Shown: positions 28,130-36,241, counted from the stretch's first letter. The stretch is 64,000 nucleotides of DNA from Rariloculus sp963665575 (GCA_963665575.2 CAXXDW010000002.1:1-64000), one strand, 5' to 3'. Program-made: numbers and translations. Notes: generated by a model from the sequence alone, not told the origin.

Positions 28130-29521
28130 CTAATCCGGCAGCACCCGGTTCGGGTTGAGTATCCCCTTCGGGTCGAGCGCCGCCTTCAGTAGCCGCATGA
28201 GCTCGATCTCTTCGGCCGTTCTCGATTCGTGCAGGTAGCCGCGCTTGAGCGTGCCGATGCCGTGCTCGGCCGCGACGGAGCCGTCGTGCGCTCCGGTGGC
28301 CGCGTAGACGATGTCGCAAAGCGCCGGCAGGTCCGCCTCGCGCCCGGTCGTGACGGCGAGATGCAGGTTGTTGTCGCCGATGTGGCCGAAGACGTGGTTT
28401 TGCACCGCGTCGAAGCCCGCGGCGAACTCGCGGTCGACCCGCGCAAGAAAGGACGGCATTTGCGGGATCGGCATGCTCACGTCGAAGGCGAGCATGGGTT
28501 GCAGCAGCGGCGTGATGTCGCCGATGCCGTCGCGGATCGCCCAGAAGGACTCGCGCTCGCGTTCCGAGTGGGCGATCGCCGCGTCGACGATGATGCCCTC
28601 GGCGAGCGCGTACTCCAGCGCCGCCTCGACGCGCTCGCGGTCGGCGGTCTCGTCCGAACCTTCGGTCTCGATCAGCACGTACATGGGGTAGCGTTCCTCG
28701 AACGGCGAGCGCACGCTCTCGACGTTGTCGACAACGCAATGCAGATACGACGCCCACATGGCCTCGAACGCGCTCAGCGATCCTGCGAGCCGCGTCTGCA
28801 TCGCCTGCAGCAGGGCTACCGCCTCGGGGAAACCCTCGAGCGCGCAAAGCGCGGCGGTCTTGCTCGGCAGTTGCGGCCAGAGCCTGAGCACAGCTCGCGT
28901 AACGATGCCGAGCGTGCCTTCGGTGCCGATGAAAAGTTGCTTGAGATCGTAGCCGGCGTTGTTCTTGAGCATCCGGTTCATGGAGCTCACGACCGTGCCG
29001 TCGGCGAGCACGGCCTCGAGCCCCAGCACGAGGTTGCGCATCATGCCGAAGCGGATGACCTGGTTGCCGCCGGCGTTCGTCGCGATGTTGCCGCCGATCG
29101 TGCACGAACCGCGCGCGCCGAGGTCGAGCGGAAACAGGAAGCCGGCCTCGGCCGCGGCTTCCTGCAGTGTCTGCAGGGGCGTCGCGGCGAGCACGGTGGC
29201 CGTCATGGAATCGGAGTCGATCTCCTCGATGCCCGCCATGCGTTCCATCGAGATCGCGATCTCGCCCGGTTGCGGTGTCGCGCCGCCGGCAAGCCCCGTC
29301 ATGCCGCCCTGCACGACCACGCCTTGCCCCGCGGCGTGGCAGTGCTTCATCACGGCCGCGAGTTCTTCGGTCGAGCCCGGCCGGACGACGGCGCACGGTG
29401 CGCAGGCGTGTTCGCCGCTGAAGTCGACGTGATGCTTCTCGCCGATCTCGTCGCCGGTGAGCACGCGGCCGGCGCCGAGAAGCTGTTCGAGTTCGGTAAG
29501 GATTGCTGTCGTTGCGGTCAT
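28130..29521 (-). CDS. FAD-binding oxidase/2-hydroxyacid dehydrogenase (GlcD/DLD-like)
   Basis: 463 residues from ATG 29521. The PCMH-type FAD domain has VVVQGGMTGLAGGATP, GSCTIGGNIATNAGGNQVIR and GTEGTLGIVTRAVLRLWP. The C-terminal FAD-oxidase domain ends with GHIGDNNLHLAV and VAAEHGIGTLKRGYL, conserved in D-lactate dehydrogenase, GlcD and D-2-hydroxyglutarate dehydrogenase. It probably oxidises a D-2-hydroxyacid and passes electrons to a quinone or flavoprotein. It stands alone on the minus strand; specificity cannot be chosen from the sequence. Confidence 0.92.
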   Translation of the reverse strand: MTATTAILTELEQLLGAGRVLTGDEIGEKHHVDFSGEHACAPCAVVRPGSTEELAAVMKHCHAAGQGVVVQGGMTGLAGGATPQPGEIAISMERMAGIEEIDSDSMTATVLAATPLQTLQEAAAEAGFLFPLDLGARGSCTIGGNIATNAGGNQVIRFGMMRNLVLGLEAVLADGTVVSSMNRMLKNNAGYDLKQLFIGTEGTLGIVTRAVLRLWPQLPSKTAALCALEGFPEAVALLQAMQTRLAGSLSAFEAMWASYLHCVVDNVESVRSPFEERYPMYVLIETEGSDETADRERVEAALEYALAEGIIVDAAIAHSERERESFWAIRDGIGDITPLLQPMLAFDVSMPIPQMPSFLARVDREFAAGFDAVQNHVFGHIGDNNLHLAVTTGREADLPALCDIVYAATGAHDGSVAAEHGIGTLKRGYLHESRTAEEIELMRLLKAALDPKGILNPNRVLPD

Positions 29522-29785
29522 GCCCGTAGCGTAGTCGCTCGTTGCGCGGAGCGCCGATTGTCGGCGGTCGCGCTGCGCCGAGTCCAGCCGGTATCTGCGT
29601 GCTCCGTCCGGAAACGTCTGACGCGCTGCTGCCGCTGCGTCGCCCCCCCGGTTACGGCGTGCGCCGGTCCTGCGCACGCAAGCGGAGATGTGGCCACCTG
29701 CGGCCGCATGCGCAACCGTTGCGAGCGTATCCGGTACCATGCGCAGCTTCGCAAAGCTGGCAGCACGAAGGACGCGACGCAAACG

Positions 29786-30421
29786 ATGATCGATCTGTAC
29801 ACCTGGCCGACGCCGAACGGGCGCAAGGCGTCAATCATGCTCGAGGAAGTCGGCCTGCCGTACCGGGCAACTGCCGTCAACATCGGCAAGGGCGACCAGT
29901 ACGAGCCCGAGTTTCTCAAGATCAGTCCGAACAACAAGATCCCGGCGATCATCGACCACGACGCGGGCATCTCGCTCATGGAGTCCGGCGCAATACTGCT
30001 GTATCTGGCCGAGAAGACCGGAACGCTCGTGCCGACATCGAGTCCGGCGAAGTGGAAGGTCATGGAGTGGCTCATGATGCAGATGGGCGGCGTCGGCCCG
30101 ATGCTGGGCCAGACCCATCACTTCAATCACTTCAATCCGGACAAGTCCGAATACGCGCGCGAGCGTTATTTGAAGGAGGCGGCACGGCTCTATGGCGTGC
30201 TCGACAGTCGGCTCGCCGATTCCGAATACCTCGCCGGAGATTACTCGGTCGCGGACGTTGCGACCTGGCCGTGGATCTCGCGTTACGAGTGGCAGAACAT
30301 CGATTTGGCGGACTACCCGAACCTCAGGCGCTGGTACGCGAGCATTGCGGTCCGGCCCGCCGTCCAACGCGGCTACGATGTGCCGCACTTCGTGAGTCCC
30401 ATTCCGCTGCCCGACGCATAG
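29786..30421 (+). CDS. Glutathione S-transferase, YfcG/YghU (Nu)-like
   Basis: 211 residues from ATG 29786, AAGGA upstream. The thioredoxin-like domain has YTWPTPNGRKASIMLEEVG, in which the TPNG segment replaces the catalytic Ser/Tyr loop, followed by NKIPAII and MESGAILLYLAE for glutathione binding. The helical domain has YLAGDYSVADVATWPWI. Nu-class members reduce disulfides or peroxides with glutathione. The upstream flavoprotein gene is divergently transcribed. Confidence 0.93.
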   Translation: MIDLYTWPTPNGRKASIMLEEVGLPYRATAVNIGKGDQYEPEFLKISPNNKIPAIIDHDAGISLMESGAILLYLAEKTGTLVPTSSPAKWKVMEWLMMQMGGVGPMLGQTHHFNHFNPDKSEYARERYLKEAARLYGVLDSRLADSEYLAGDYSVADVATWPWISRYEWQNIDLADYPNLRRWYASIAVRPAVQRGYDVPHFVSPIPLPDA

Positions 30422-30430
30422 CCGCGGCTT

Positions 30431-30447
30431 GGTGCGATTTGCGGGCT
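30431..30447 (+). repeat. 17-bp motif shared with the inverted repeat at 62996-63074
   Basis: The motif GGTGCGATTTGCGGGCT differs at one position from the right arm of the long inverted repeat at 63058-63074 (GGTGAGATTTGCGGGCT). Here only one arm is present, just after the GST stop codon. Confidence 0.4.
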
Positions 30448-30512
30448 GGCTTGCGTCGGTTCACTCTCGCCACAAGGGCGTTTCGACAGCGGCTACAGGA
30501 TCAGCCTGTACC

Positions 30513-31436
30513 CTACCGCGCTGAACCGTCGTTGTTTACACGCGCTAACTGGCAAAGCGCCTGGATGTGGTCCGGGGTCGCACCGCAGCAGCCGCCGAGT
30601 ACGCGGGCACCGGCTTCGATCCAGTCGCCGGCAAGGCTTGCGAGCGTCCCGGGAGCGAGAATCGGCGGCTTCGTCTTTTCGTCCGTCCCGTTCTCGTCGA
30701 GCACCGGGTAGGCTCCGACAACCCCGTCCCAGTTCTCCCTTACCACCTCAAGCGCAGGGCCGACCGCCGCGGGTGGCGTGTGCATGACCGCGACGACCGC
30801 GGGCTCGTGCTTCAGCAGCGCCTGCAGCGGCACCGCGACAGGCAAATCGAAAAAGTCGAACCCGACGAGCGAATCTCCGTTGCGGCCGAATTGGCAGCTC
30901 AATCCGAGCCACCACGGCAGACCCACCGCTGCGGCGGCCTCGCAGGCCCGCCCGGAATGCTCGTCGTCCTCCATCATCTCGAGCAGGAGCAGGTCGACGC
31001 CGAGTTCGGCGAGGAGTTCTGCGAGTTCGACGTAGGCGGCGGCTTCCGTGGCCGGATCGGGATAGGCTCCGGTATCGAGGCCCGGCGGCATGCACGAGAT
31101 GGATCCTGCGATGGCGACATCGGCGCCGGTCGCGTCGCGGGCGTCGAATGCCGCCCGAACCGCCCGCTCATTGATCGCACGGAACTCGCTGCCGTACCCC
31201 GCGGACTCGAGCAGGAATCGCGTCGTGCCGAAGGTGTTCGCCGTGATGATCTCGGCGCCCGCACGGATGAAGTCGGCGTGAATCTCCGCCAGCAGTTGTT
31301 CGTGGGAGGCTGAGGCAAGCCCGCTCCACGCGTCGTCACTCAGGCGAAAACCCCGCCGTCGGAGTTCGCTGCCCGTGCCGCCGTCGATCACCACGACACG
31401 GCCGTCGGCGAGTTTTCGTTGCCACGATGCGCTCAT
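30513..31436 (-). CDS. Homocysteine S-methyltransferase family protein
   Basis: 307 residues. N-terminal IDGGTGSELRRRG and the zinc ligands GLSCQFG (mid-protein Cys) and LGGCCGATPDHI (Cys283, Cys284) define the Pfam S-methyl_trans family. HIAD-like segments ITANTFGTTRFLLESAG are present. Members transfer methyl from S-methylmethionine, betaine or methyl-cobalamin to homocysteine in the cytosol. The stand-alone length fits MmuM/BHMT-type enzymes rather than a fragment of MetH. It is divergent from the YeiH operon. Confidence 0.92.
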   Translation of the reverse strand: MSASWQRKLADGRVVVIDGGTGSELRRRGFRLSDDAWSGLASASHEQLLAEIHADFIRAGAEIITANTFGTTRFLLESAGYGSEFRAINERAVRAAFDARDATGADVAIAGSISCMPPGLDTGAYPDPATEAAAYVELAELLAELGVDLLLLEMMEDDEHSGRACEAAAAVGLPWWLGLSCQFGRNGDSLVGFDFFDLPVAVPLQALLKHEPAVVAVMHTPPAAVGPALEVVRENWDGVVGAYPVLDENGTDEKTKPPILAPGTLASLAGDWIEAGARVLGGCCGATPDHIQALCQLARVNNDGSAR

Positions 31437-31604
31437 CTTGCTGGCGGTTCCTCGCGAGACTGCCGTTTGACAGCCGCCGCGCTGCTATGCTCGCATCGCG
31501 TGTCGCGGTCGGCAACGACAACCGTGCGTTCGGAATCCAGACGCGGCGGGCAGCAATCCGCCGATGGCCGCGACGCACAACGACAGCAACGTGAGGGCAA
31601 CGGT

Positions 31605-31763
31605 ATGAATCTCGATCAGGAGCCATCGGGCGAAGGGTCGCTGGCGGAGAAGCCGGAACCCTGGGAGTCGTGGGAGACCGCGCTCGTGTGGTGGAGCATC
31701 GGTGTGGGGCTCGCCGGGCTCATCGTGCTCGGCTGGCTCGTCGACAGGTTCATTCTGTCCTGA
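31605..31763 (+). CDS. Small single-pass membrane protein upstream of YeiH exporter
   Basis: 52 residues from ATG 31605 with GAGGG at seven bases. An acidic N-terminal half (EPSGEGSLAEKPEPWESWE) precedes one membrane helix (about 27-48, TALVWWSIGVGLAGLIVLGW). No family is recognised. It is the first of three closely spaced genes leading to the YeiH-type exporter, so it may be a small auxiliary subunit. Confidence 0.65.
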   Translation: MNLDQEPSGEGSLAEKPEPWESWETALVWWSIGVGLAGLIVLGWLVDRFILS

Positions 31764-31778
31764 TCAGGACAGCCCTCC

Positions 31779-32153
31779 GTGAGCAGCAACGTCATGGCGG
31801 CGGACCGCGAGCGTCTGGCAGGGCGCCAGGCGCGGCGTGCGCGACGCCGGGGCAGCAGCAACGTCATGGCGGCGGACCGCGAGTCCTGCGAGTTCGTTCT
31901 GAGCTTCGAGCGCGGCCGCTGGCTTGCCTCGTCGGGCGATGTCGCGGTCGACGGCGAGGATTTGCCTGAACTGGAAGCATCGCTGGTGCTCGCTTTCCGC
32001 TCGAAGCCCGCTCTTGCTGCACGCTTGCCAACGCGGGTGCAATTGCGGTTCGACTACGCTTCGCTGCCGCGCTGGATGCGGCAGTACCAGGCGCACTACT
32101 TCAACTACACGCTGGACATCGACGCCGGGACTCCGACGGAGGATCGCCGATGA
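31779..32153 (+). CDS. Hypothetical protein upstream of YeiH exporter
   Basis: Up to 124 residues from GTG 31779; starts at ATG 31794 or 31866 are also possible and no strong ribosome site decides. A 30-bp segment is repeated exactly 72 bp apart (31782-31811 and 31854-31883), so the peptide SSNVMAADRE occurs twice, in frame. The conserved-looking core (SCEFVLSFERGRWLASSG through ARLPTRVQLRFDYASLP) looks like a small beta-rich domain. The stop overlaps the start of the exporter (ATGA at 32150), indicating translational coupling. Function unknown. Confidence 0.6.
   Translation: MSSNVMAADRERLAGRQARRARRRGSSNVMAADRESCEFVLSFERGRWLASSGDVAVDGEDLPELEASLVLAFRSKPALAARLPTRVQLRFDYASLPRWMRQYQAHYFNYTLDIDAGTPTEDRR
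31782..31883 (+). repeat. 30-bp direct repeat, 72-bp spacing, inside coding sequence
   Basis: Copies 31782-31811 and 31854-31883 are identical over 30 bases and separated by 24 codons, so reading frame is kept. It looks like a recent duplication at the 5' end of the hypothetical gene. Confidence 0.85.
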
Positions 32154-33655
32154 CCACGACGAACCGCCGATGGTACAGCGGCATGGGCTCCACCGAGGAC
32201 TGGTGGGCCGTCTGGCTCGGGCTGTTCCTTTTCGGCGTCAGCCTGATCTCGATCTGGGGCCTCGATCTTGTCGGCTGGATGGCGCGGCCGCGGCCCTGGG
32301 AGTGGACGAGCCTGACGTCCGACTTCAGTTTTGCGGCCATATTCCGGCCCGCAGGCTCCGCCTACGCCGAGTGGCATCCGCTTGCGCTGTGGCTCGTGAC
32401 CTACCTGGTGTTCACGGGGCTGCTTACCATCGGCGCCTGGTTTCAGGGGCTCAACCTCAGGCGCTTCATCTCCGGGTTCACGGTGCTGTTTCTCGTGACC
32501 TGGGCCTGCTGGCTCGTCGGCAACGAGATGCACCTGGCGACGATCGACGCCACGCAGAACGGCCGCAACCCGTACGTCGAGAACGGTCTTGGCTGGGGAC
32601 TGCAGCTCGGCGACGGCGCGGCCTATCTGCTCGCGCTCACCGCGGGACTCGTCATCGGCAACTTCGCCAAGGGTCTCGCCGCGTTTCTCAGGGAGGCCGC
32701 CAAGCCCGAGTGGTTCATCAAGACCGCGATCGTCTTTCTCGGGATCAAGCTCGGCGTCATGACCGTCGATGCCACGAGCTTCGCGCTCGACCTGATTCTC
32801 ACGGGCGCGGCGGCAACGTTTGTCGCGTATCTCTTCTTCTGGCCGATCGTCTATACGATGGCGCGGCGGCTGTTCAGGCTCGGCCGCGATTCTTCGGCCG
32901 TGCTCGCGTCGGGCATCTCGATCTGCGGCGTATCGGCCGCGATCGCGACGGCGGGCGCCATCCGGGCGCGACCGGTCATCCCCGTCACCGTGTCGATGCT
33001 CGTCGTGATCTTCGCGATGTTCGAGCTCATCATCCTGCCGGGCGTCTACGTGGCGTTCGCGCCCGACCAGCCGATCGTCAACGGCGCCGCGATGGGCATG
33101 ACCGTCAAGACCGACGGCGCCGATGCCGCGGCCGGCGCGCTCCTCGACGAACTCATGATCGGCCAGCACCTGCAGACGGCCGGCGAGCAGTGGGAGGAGG
33201 GCTGGATACTGAGCGCGGCGCTCCTCACCAAGATCTGGATCGACGTCTTCATCGGCATCTGGGCGTTCCTGCTCGCGCTGATCTGGGTCTACAAGGTCGA
33301 GCGCCGTCCCGGCCAGGTGTCGATCAGCCCGGTCGAGATCTGGTTCCGCTTTCCGAAGTTCGTGATCGGCTATTTCGTCGCGTGGCTCGGCTACGTGGGG
33401 CTCGCGGCGTGGTTCCCTGAGCATATCGCTGCGGCGGAGGTCGGCGCGAACACCGTCCAGAGCCCGATGCGCCACATGATGTTCATGCTGACCTTCGTGA
33501 GCATGGGCGTCATGACGGACTTTTCCAAGCTTAAGGGTATGGGGCGGTTGGCCGCGCTGTACGCCATCGCGCTCGTCGTCGTCATCGCACCGATCGCCTA
33601 CGTCGTCGCCTGGCTCTTCCATCGCGGGCTGACTCCGCCGCTCGTGACGCCGTGA
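32150..33655 (+). CDS. YeiH-family putative sulfate exporter membrane protein
   Basis: 501 residues, longer than E. coli YeiH because of N-terminal and central insertions. Ten or more membrane segments and UPF0324 signatures are seen: GLVIGNFAKGLAAFLREAAKP, IKTAIVFLGIKLGVMT, SGISICGVSAAIATAGAIRA and the C-terminal FMLTFVSMGVMTDFSKLKGM. The family is annotated as a putative sulfate or anion exporter; direct transport data are few. It overlaps purN by four bases (GTGA at 33652) and is coupled to the two small genes upstream. Confidence 0.9.
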   Translation: MTTTNRRWYSGMGSTEDWWAVWLGLFLFGVSLISIWGLDLVGWMARPRPWEWTSLTSDFSFAAIFRPAGSAYAEWHPLALWLVTYLVFTGLLTIGAWFQGLNLRRFISGFTVLFLVTWACWLVGNEMHLATIDATQNGRNPYVENGLGWGLQLGDGAAYLLALTAGLVIGNFAKGLAAFLREAAKPEWFIKTAIVFLGIKLGVMTVDATSFALDLILTGAAATFVAYLFFWPIVYTMARRLFRLGRDSSAVLASGISICGVSAAIATAGAIRARPVIPVTVSMLVVIFAMFELIILPGVYVAFAPDQPIVNGAAMGMTVKTDGADAAAGALLDELMIGQHLQTAGEQWEEGWILSAALLTKIWIDVFIGIWAFLLALIWVYKVERRPGQVSISPVEIWFRFPKFVIGYFVAWLGYVGLAAWFPEHIAAAEVGANTVQSPMRHMMFMLTFVSMGVMTDFSKLKGMGRLAALYAIALVVVIAPIAYVVAWLFHRGLTPPLVTP

Positions 33656-34260
33656 GCCCGCTGCGAATAGCCGTCTTCGCCTCGGGCACGGGAACGACGC
33701 TGCAGGCCGTCATCGATGCCTGCGAGTCCGGCGCCCTGCATGTCAGGATCGCCGTCGTGATCGGCAACAACAGCGGCTCGGGCGCGGCGCGGCGGGCAAC
33801 GGCGCACGCGATCCCGTTCGTTCATCTGAGCGGGCGCACGCACGCCAATCCCGCGGAACTTGACGCCGCGATTCGCGATGCACTGATCGCCCACAATGTC
33901 GAACTCGTGCTGCTCGCGGGCTACATGAAGAAGATCGGGCCGGAGACCCTGCATGCGTTCGCCGACCGCATGATCAACACCCACCCGGCGCTGCTGCCGA
34001 AGTTCGGCGGGCAGGGCATGTACGGTTCGAACGTCCATGCCGCCGTACTCGCGAGCGGCGACCCGACGACGGGCATCTCCGTGCACCTTGTCGACGGCGA
34101 CTACGACACGGGCCGCGTGCTCGCGCAGCGCGAGGTCCCGGTCGAGCCCGGCGACGACGCAGGCACGCTCGCCGCCCGCGTGCAGAGCAACGAACGGCCG
34201 TTCCTCATCGAGGTGCTGCAACGCATCGCGACCGGAGCACTCGTCCTGCCGACCGTGTAG
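33652..34260 (+). CDS. purN: Phosphoribosylglycinamide formyltransferase
   Basis: 202 residues from GTG 33652, overlapping the YeiH stop. Signatures of GAR transformylase are present: FASGTGTTLQAVIDAC at the phosphate loop, VLLAGYMKKIGPETL, the catalytic INTHPALLPKFGG (Asn/His pair) and VHLVDGDYDTGRVLAQ with catalytic Asp. It uses 10-formyl-tetrahydrofolate in de novo purine synthesis. The GMYGSNVH segment is typical of the shorter PurN lineage. Coupling to an exporter gene is unusual. Confidence 0.93.
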   Translation: MSPLRIAVFASGTGTTLQAVIDACESGALHVRIAVVIGNNSGSGAARRATAHAIPFVHLSGRTHANPAELDAAIRDALIAHNVELVLLAGYMKKIGPETLHAFADRMINTHPALLPKFGGQGMYGSNVHAAVLASGDPTTGISVHLVDGDYDTGRVLAQREVPVEPGDDAGTLAARVQSNERPFLIEVLQRIATGALVLPTV

Positions 34261-34270
34261 TCCACGATCG

Positions 34271-34348
34271 GTCGAAGCGCACGCGACCGGATTCCACGCG
34301 GTCAAGGCGGCATGGAACCGCCGCGCCCGCATGAGGGACCGACTCCAA
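34271..34348 (+). repeat. IS200/IS605-type right-end-like sequence, copy A
   Basis: About 75 bases nearly identical to 35993-36066, which follows the TnpB remnant. It includes the hairpin GGCGG-catggaa-CCGCC (34306-34322) and ends GAGGGACCGACTCCAA. It starts eleven bases after the purN stop and joins directly to the interior of a truncated reading frame, as expected for the right end of an inserted element whose body was lost. Confidence 0.6.
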
Positions 34349-34574
34349 CTGCCCCGAATACGGTCCGCCCGACGGCCCGCAGCAGATTCGCATTGTCTTC
34401 GAGTCGATTCCGGGCTACGTGCGGACCGCCCTGATCGCCCTCACGCTGGACGACGCCGAGCGGCTGTGGACCAAACTCAACGCCCGCTTCGGACTGAGCC
34501 GCGACGCATGGATGGCCTTGGCTGCCAAGGCCATGAGCGACGGTTTTTCGGCCGGCCGTTCCTCCATACACTGA
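34335..34574 (+). pseudogene. Truncated conserved reading frame after the IS right end
   Basis: From 34347 the frame reads NCPEYGPPDGPQQIRIV and continues through an amphipathic region (ALIALTLDDAERLWTKLNAR) to RSSIH and a stop at 34574, about 75 codons. Composition and codon use look like a real gene, but no start codon is present: the frame is closed by a stop at 34332 inside the right-end-like repeat. The likely history is a gene interrupted by an IS605-type element. I do not recognise the family. Confidence 0.5.
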
Positions 34575-34637
34575 TGGTGCGGCGCCGAGTCCCGATGACT
34601 TGGCGCTACGGCGATCGGCCGGCCGGATTGACGGTCA

Positions 34638-34656
34638 TGCCAGCATCTGCCAGCAT
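34638..34656 (+). promoter_or_regulatory. 10-bp-period direct repeat upstream of the FitA-like antitoxin
   Basis: TGCCAGCAT occurs at 34638-34646 and 34648-34656, one helical turn apart, 29 bases before the antitoxin ATG. Ribbon-helix-helix antitoxins often bind repeated sites of this kind to repress their own operon. Confidence 0.4.
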
Positions 34657-34684
34657 TTCATCCCAGACCCATCGGGAGCGCCCT

Positions 34685-34921
34685 ATGGCCAGCCTCAGCG
34701 TGAGACAGCTCGACGATTCCACCCTCAAGAAACTGCGGGCTCGCGCCACGCGGCACGGAGTCTCCATGGAGGAAGAAGTGCGCCGCATCATCAAGTTGGC
34801 CGTTTCCTCGCCCGAGCGACTCGGTGACTTTGCTGTCGATCTTTTTTCCCCGGCGTACGGCGGAAAGGAGCTCGAACTGCCCATCCGCGAATCCAGCAAG
34901 CCGATGGAATTTCCGGAGTGA
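34685..34921 (+). CDS. FitA/VapB-like ribbon-helix-helix antitoxin
   Basis: 78 residues from ATG 34685 with GGGAG upstream. The N-terminus ASLSVRQLDDSTLKKLRARA and GVSMEEEVRRIIK is the ribbon-helix-helix DNA-binding motif of FitA-type antitoxins. The C-terminal tail (ELELPIRESSKPMEF) should wrap the toxin. It overlaps the toxin gene by four bases (GTGA at 34918). Expected to neutralise the PIN RNase and repress the operon. Confidence 0.9.
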   Translation: MASLSVRQLDDSTLKKLRARATRHGVSMEEEVRRIIKLAVSSPERLGDFAVDLFSPAYGGKELELPIRESSKPMEFPE

Positions 34922-35367
34922 TCATCCTGGACAGCAATGTCGTGTCGGAGTTCATGACTTCGCCGCCTTCGGCCGCCGTGCTCAACTGGATGAACGCTCA
35001 GGAACCCGCATCGCTGTACATCACCGCCATCTCCATCGCCGAAATCAGTTTCGGTCTTCACGCGATGCCTCACGGTCAGCGCCGCCGCCTGCTTGAAGAT
35101 CGGTTCGAGCGATTCATCGAGACGGCGTTCCCCTCACGCGTGCTGCACTTCGACGAAGTCGCTGCGCGTATCTTTGGCGAAATCAAGGCGCATCGCAGGA
35201 AAATCGGACGGCCCGTCAGCGATTTCGACGGTCAGATCGCGTCAATCACACGCGCGCACGGTTACGGCCTCGCCACCCGCAATCTCGCCGACTTCGAGCA
35301 TTGCCTGCTCGATCTGATCGACCCCTTTGCGTTCGATGGCGAACCCACCGTCTCCGGCGACGCCTAG
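34918..35367 (+). CDS. FitB/VapC-like PIN-domain toxin
   Basis: 149 residues from GTG 34918. PIN-domain acidic residues are visible: Asp in IILDSNVVSEFM, Glu in ISIAEISFGLHAM, Asp in VSDFDGQIASIT and Asp in LATRNLADFEHC. This Mg2+-dependent ribonuclease fold cleaves RNA when freed from its antitoxin. The pair is complete and appears functional. Confidence 0.92.
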   Translation: MIILDSNVVSEFMTSPPSAAVLNWMNAQEPASLYITAISIAEISFGLHAMPHGQRRRLLEDRFERFIETAFPSRVLHFDEVAARIFGEIKAHRRKIGRPVSDFDGQIASITRAHGYGLATRNLADFEHCLLDLIDPFAFDGEPTVSGDA

Positions 35368-35415
35368 AACGGATGCTCCTCGCGCGTCCGCGCACTCCGG
35401 CGAACGCGCCAACGT

Positions 35416-35662
35416 TCACCTGTACGCCAACTCCCGGCAGGCATCGATCAACCCGCAGTGCAGCAGATTTCCCGAGATCCGAGCGTTCGGATGATGGTAG
35501 TCCAGGTACGTCGCCCCATTTAGTCAGGTTTCTGAAGTAATACCGGATTCGATAGTCCACGGCGTGACCGATCACTCCGAGCGCCCAGGACGAAACGTCG
35601 CCATCCACCAATGCACAGTGCGACGGCGTCCCATAGGCTGGTTGGCGCTTGGGAAACGAGTT
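35416..35662 (-). pseudogene. Broken minus-strand gene fragment
   Basis: Reading leftwards, one frame gives AYGTPSHCALVDGDVSSW and GVIGHAVDYRIRYYFRNLTK, then near 35520 the coding pattern moves to another frame reading ATYLDYHHPNARISGNLLHC, LIDACRELAYR and a stop at 35416. Upstream the frame is closed by a stop at about 35663. Codon use looks genuine on both sides, so this is a truncated and frameshifted relic. No function is recognised. Confidence 0.45.
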
Positions 35663-35755
35663 TCAGGCGCCGTGCGACACTGCCACCGTGCTTTCTCTTG
35701 CGAGCCGAACGGCCGAGTGGAGATTTCCGTTCTGGCGCTAGGCCTGCCTGGCTAT

Positions 35756-36052
35756 TTCCACGCTCTCTCGGCTGTTGCCCTGCGAGAAATACTCGGCGAA
35801 CACCAGTGGCGCTGCGAGGCCTGCGGGGCCTGCGGGGCCGAACACGACCCTGACGTCAACGCGGCGAAAAATCTCGAGCAGGAGGGCCGGCGCCTGCTCA
35901 GCGAACACCTGCCGGGGGGAGCCCGGTGGCTGCGCGTGGAGGGTAAGACCACCGGACCGCGCCCGGCTCGATCCGGGTCCGGTCCGGTACCTGCTGAAAC
36001 GCGAACGGACTCCACGCGGCCGCGGCGGCATGGAACCGCCGCGCCCGCATGA
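35756..36052 (+). pseudogene. C-terminal remnant of an IS200/IS605 TnpB (OrfB) protein
   Basis: The translation contains HQWRCEACGACGAEHDPDVN and AAKNLEQEG, matching the zinc-ribbon and final RuvC segment of TnpB (usual form CEACG...HDRDVNAAKN). The first CxxC of the ribbon appears decayed (LSAV where CSAC is expected), and a 9-bp tandem duplication has doubled ACG. The N-terminal three quarters are missing. The frame runs into the right-end-like repeat at 35993-36066, as in intact elements where the omega-RNA overlaps the gene end. Not active. Confidence 0.7.
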
Positions 36053-36066
36053 GGGACCGACTCCAA
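35993..36066 (+). repeat. IS200/IS605-type right-end-like sequence, copy B
   Basis: Follows the TnpB remnant. A perfect 8-bp hairpin CGCGGCGG/CCGCCGCG (36021-36028 with 36036-36043, loop catggaa) precedes GAGGGACCGACTCCAA. In IS605 elements this place is the right end and the 3' end of the omega-RNA scaffold, with the guide region in the flanking DNA (here from 36067). Confidence 0.6.
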
Positions 36067-36207
36067 TCCTCTCGTTTGGCGTGTTGGTGCCTTGCGTGGT
36101 TTTCGTCGCCGTCGCGAGTCGATAAGCGCAAGCTGGCAGCTTGCGGTGCGCTGCACGGCGTCCGGATGGCGTTCGCTCCCGCAACGTCGGTCGTGCTTCG
36201 TGTATGA

Positions 36208-36241
36208 TTTCCACATTCCGATAGTGTTTTTAATGTGGAAA
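36208..36241. promoter_or_regulatory. Inverted repeat operator-like site before the RHH/MazF operon
   Basis: TTTCCACATT (36208-36217) and AATGTGGAAA (36232-36241) are perfect 10-bp inverted arms ending ten bases before the antitoxin ATG, in a short AT-rich patch. It probably is the autoregulatory site of the ribbon-helix-helix antitoxin. Confidence 0.55.

Noticed and set aside
32105..33622. 505-codon minus-strand frame opposite the YeiH gene
   Set aside because: Charged low-complexity shadow of a membrane protein gene.
35756..36066. Active TnpB nuclease
   Set aside because: Only the C-terminal end is present and one zinc-ribbon Cys pair appears lost.
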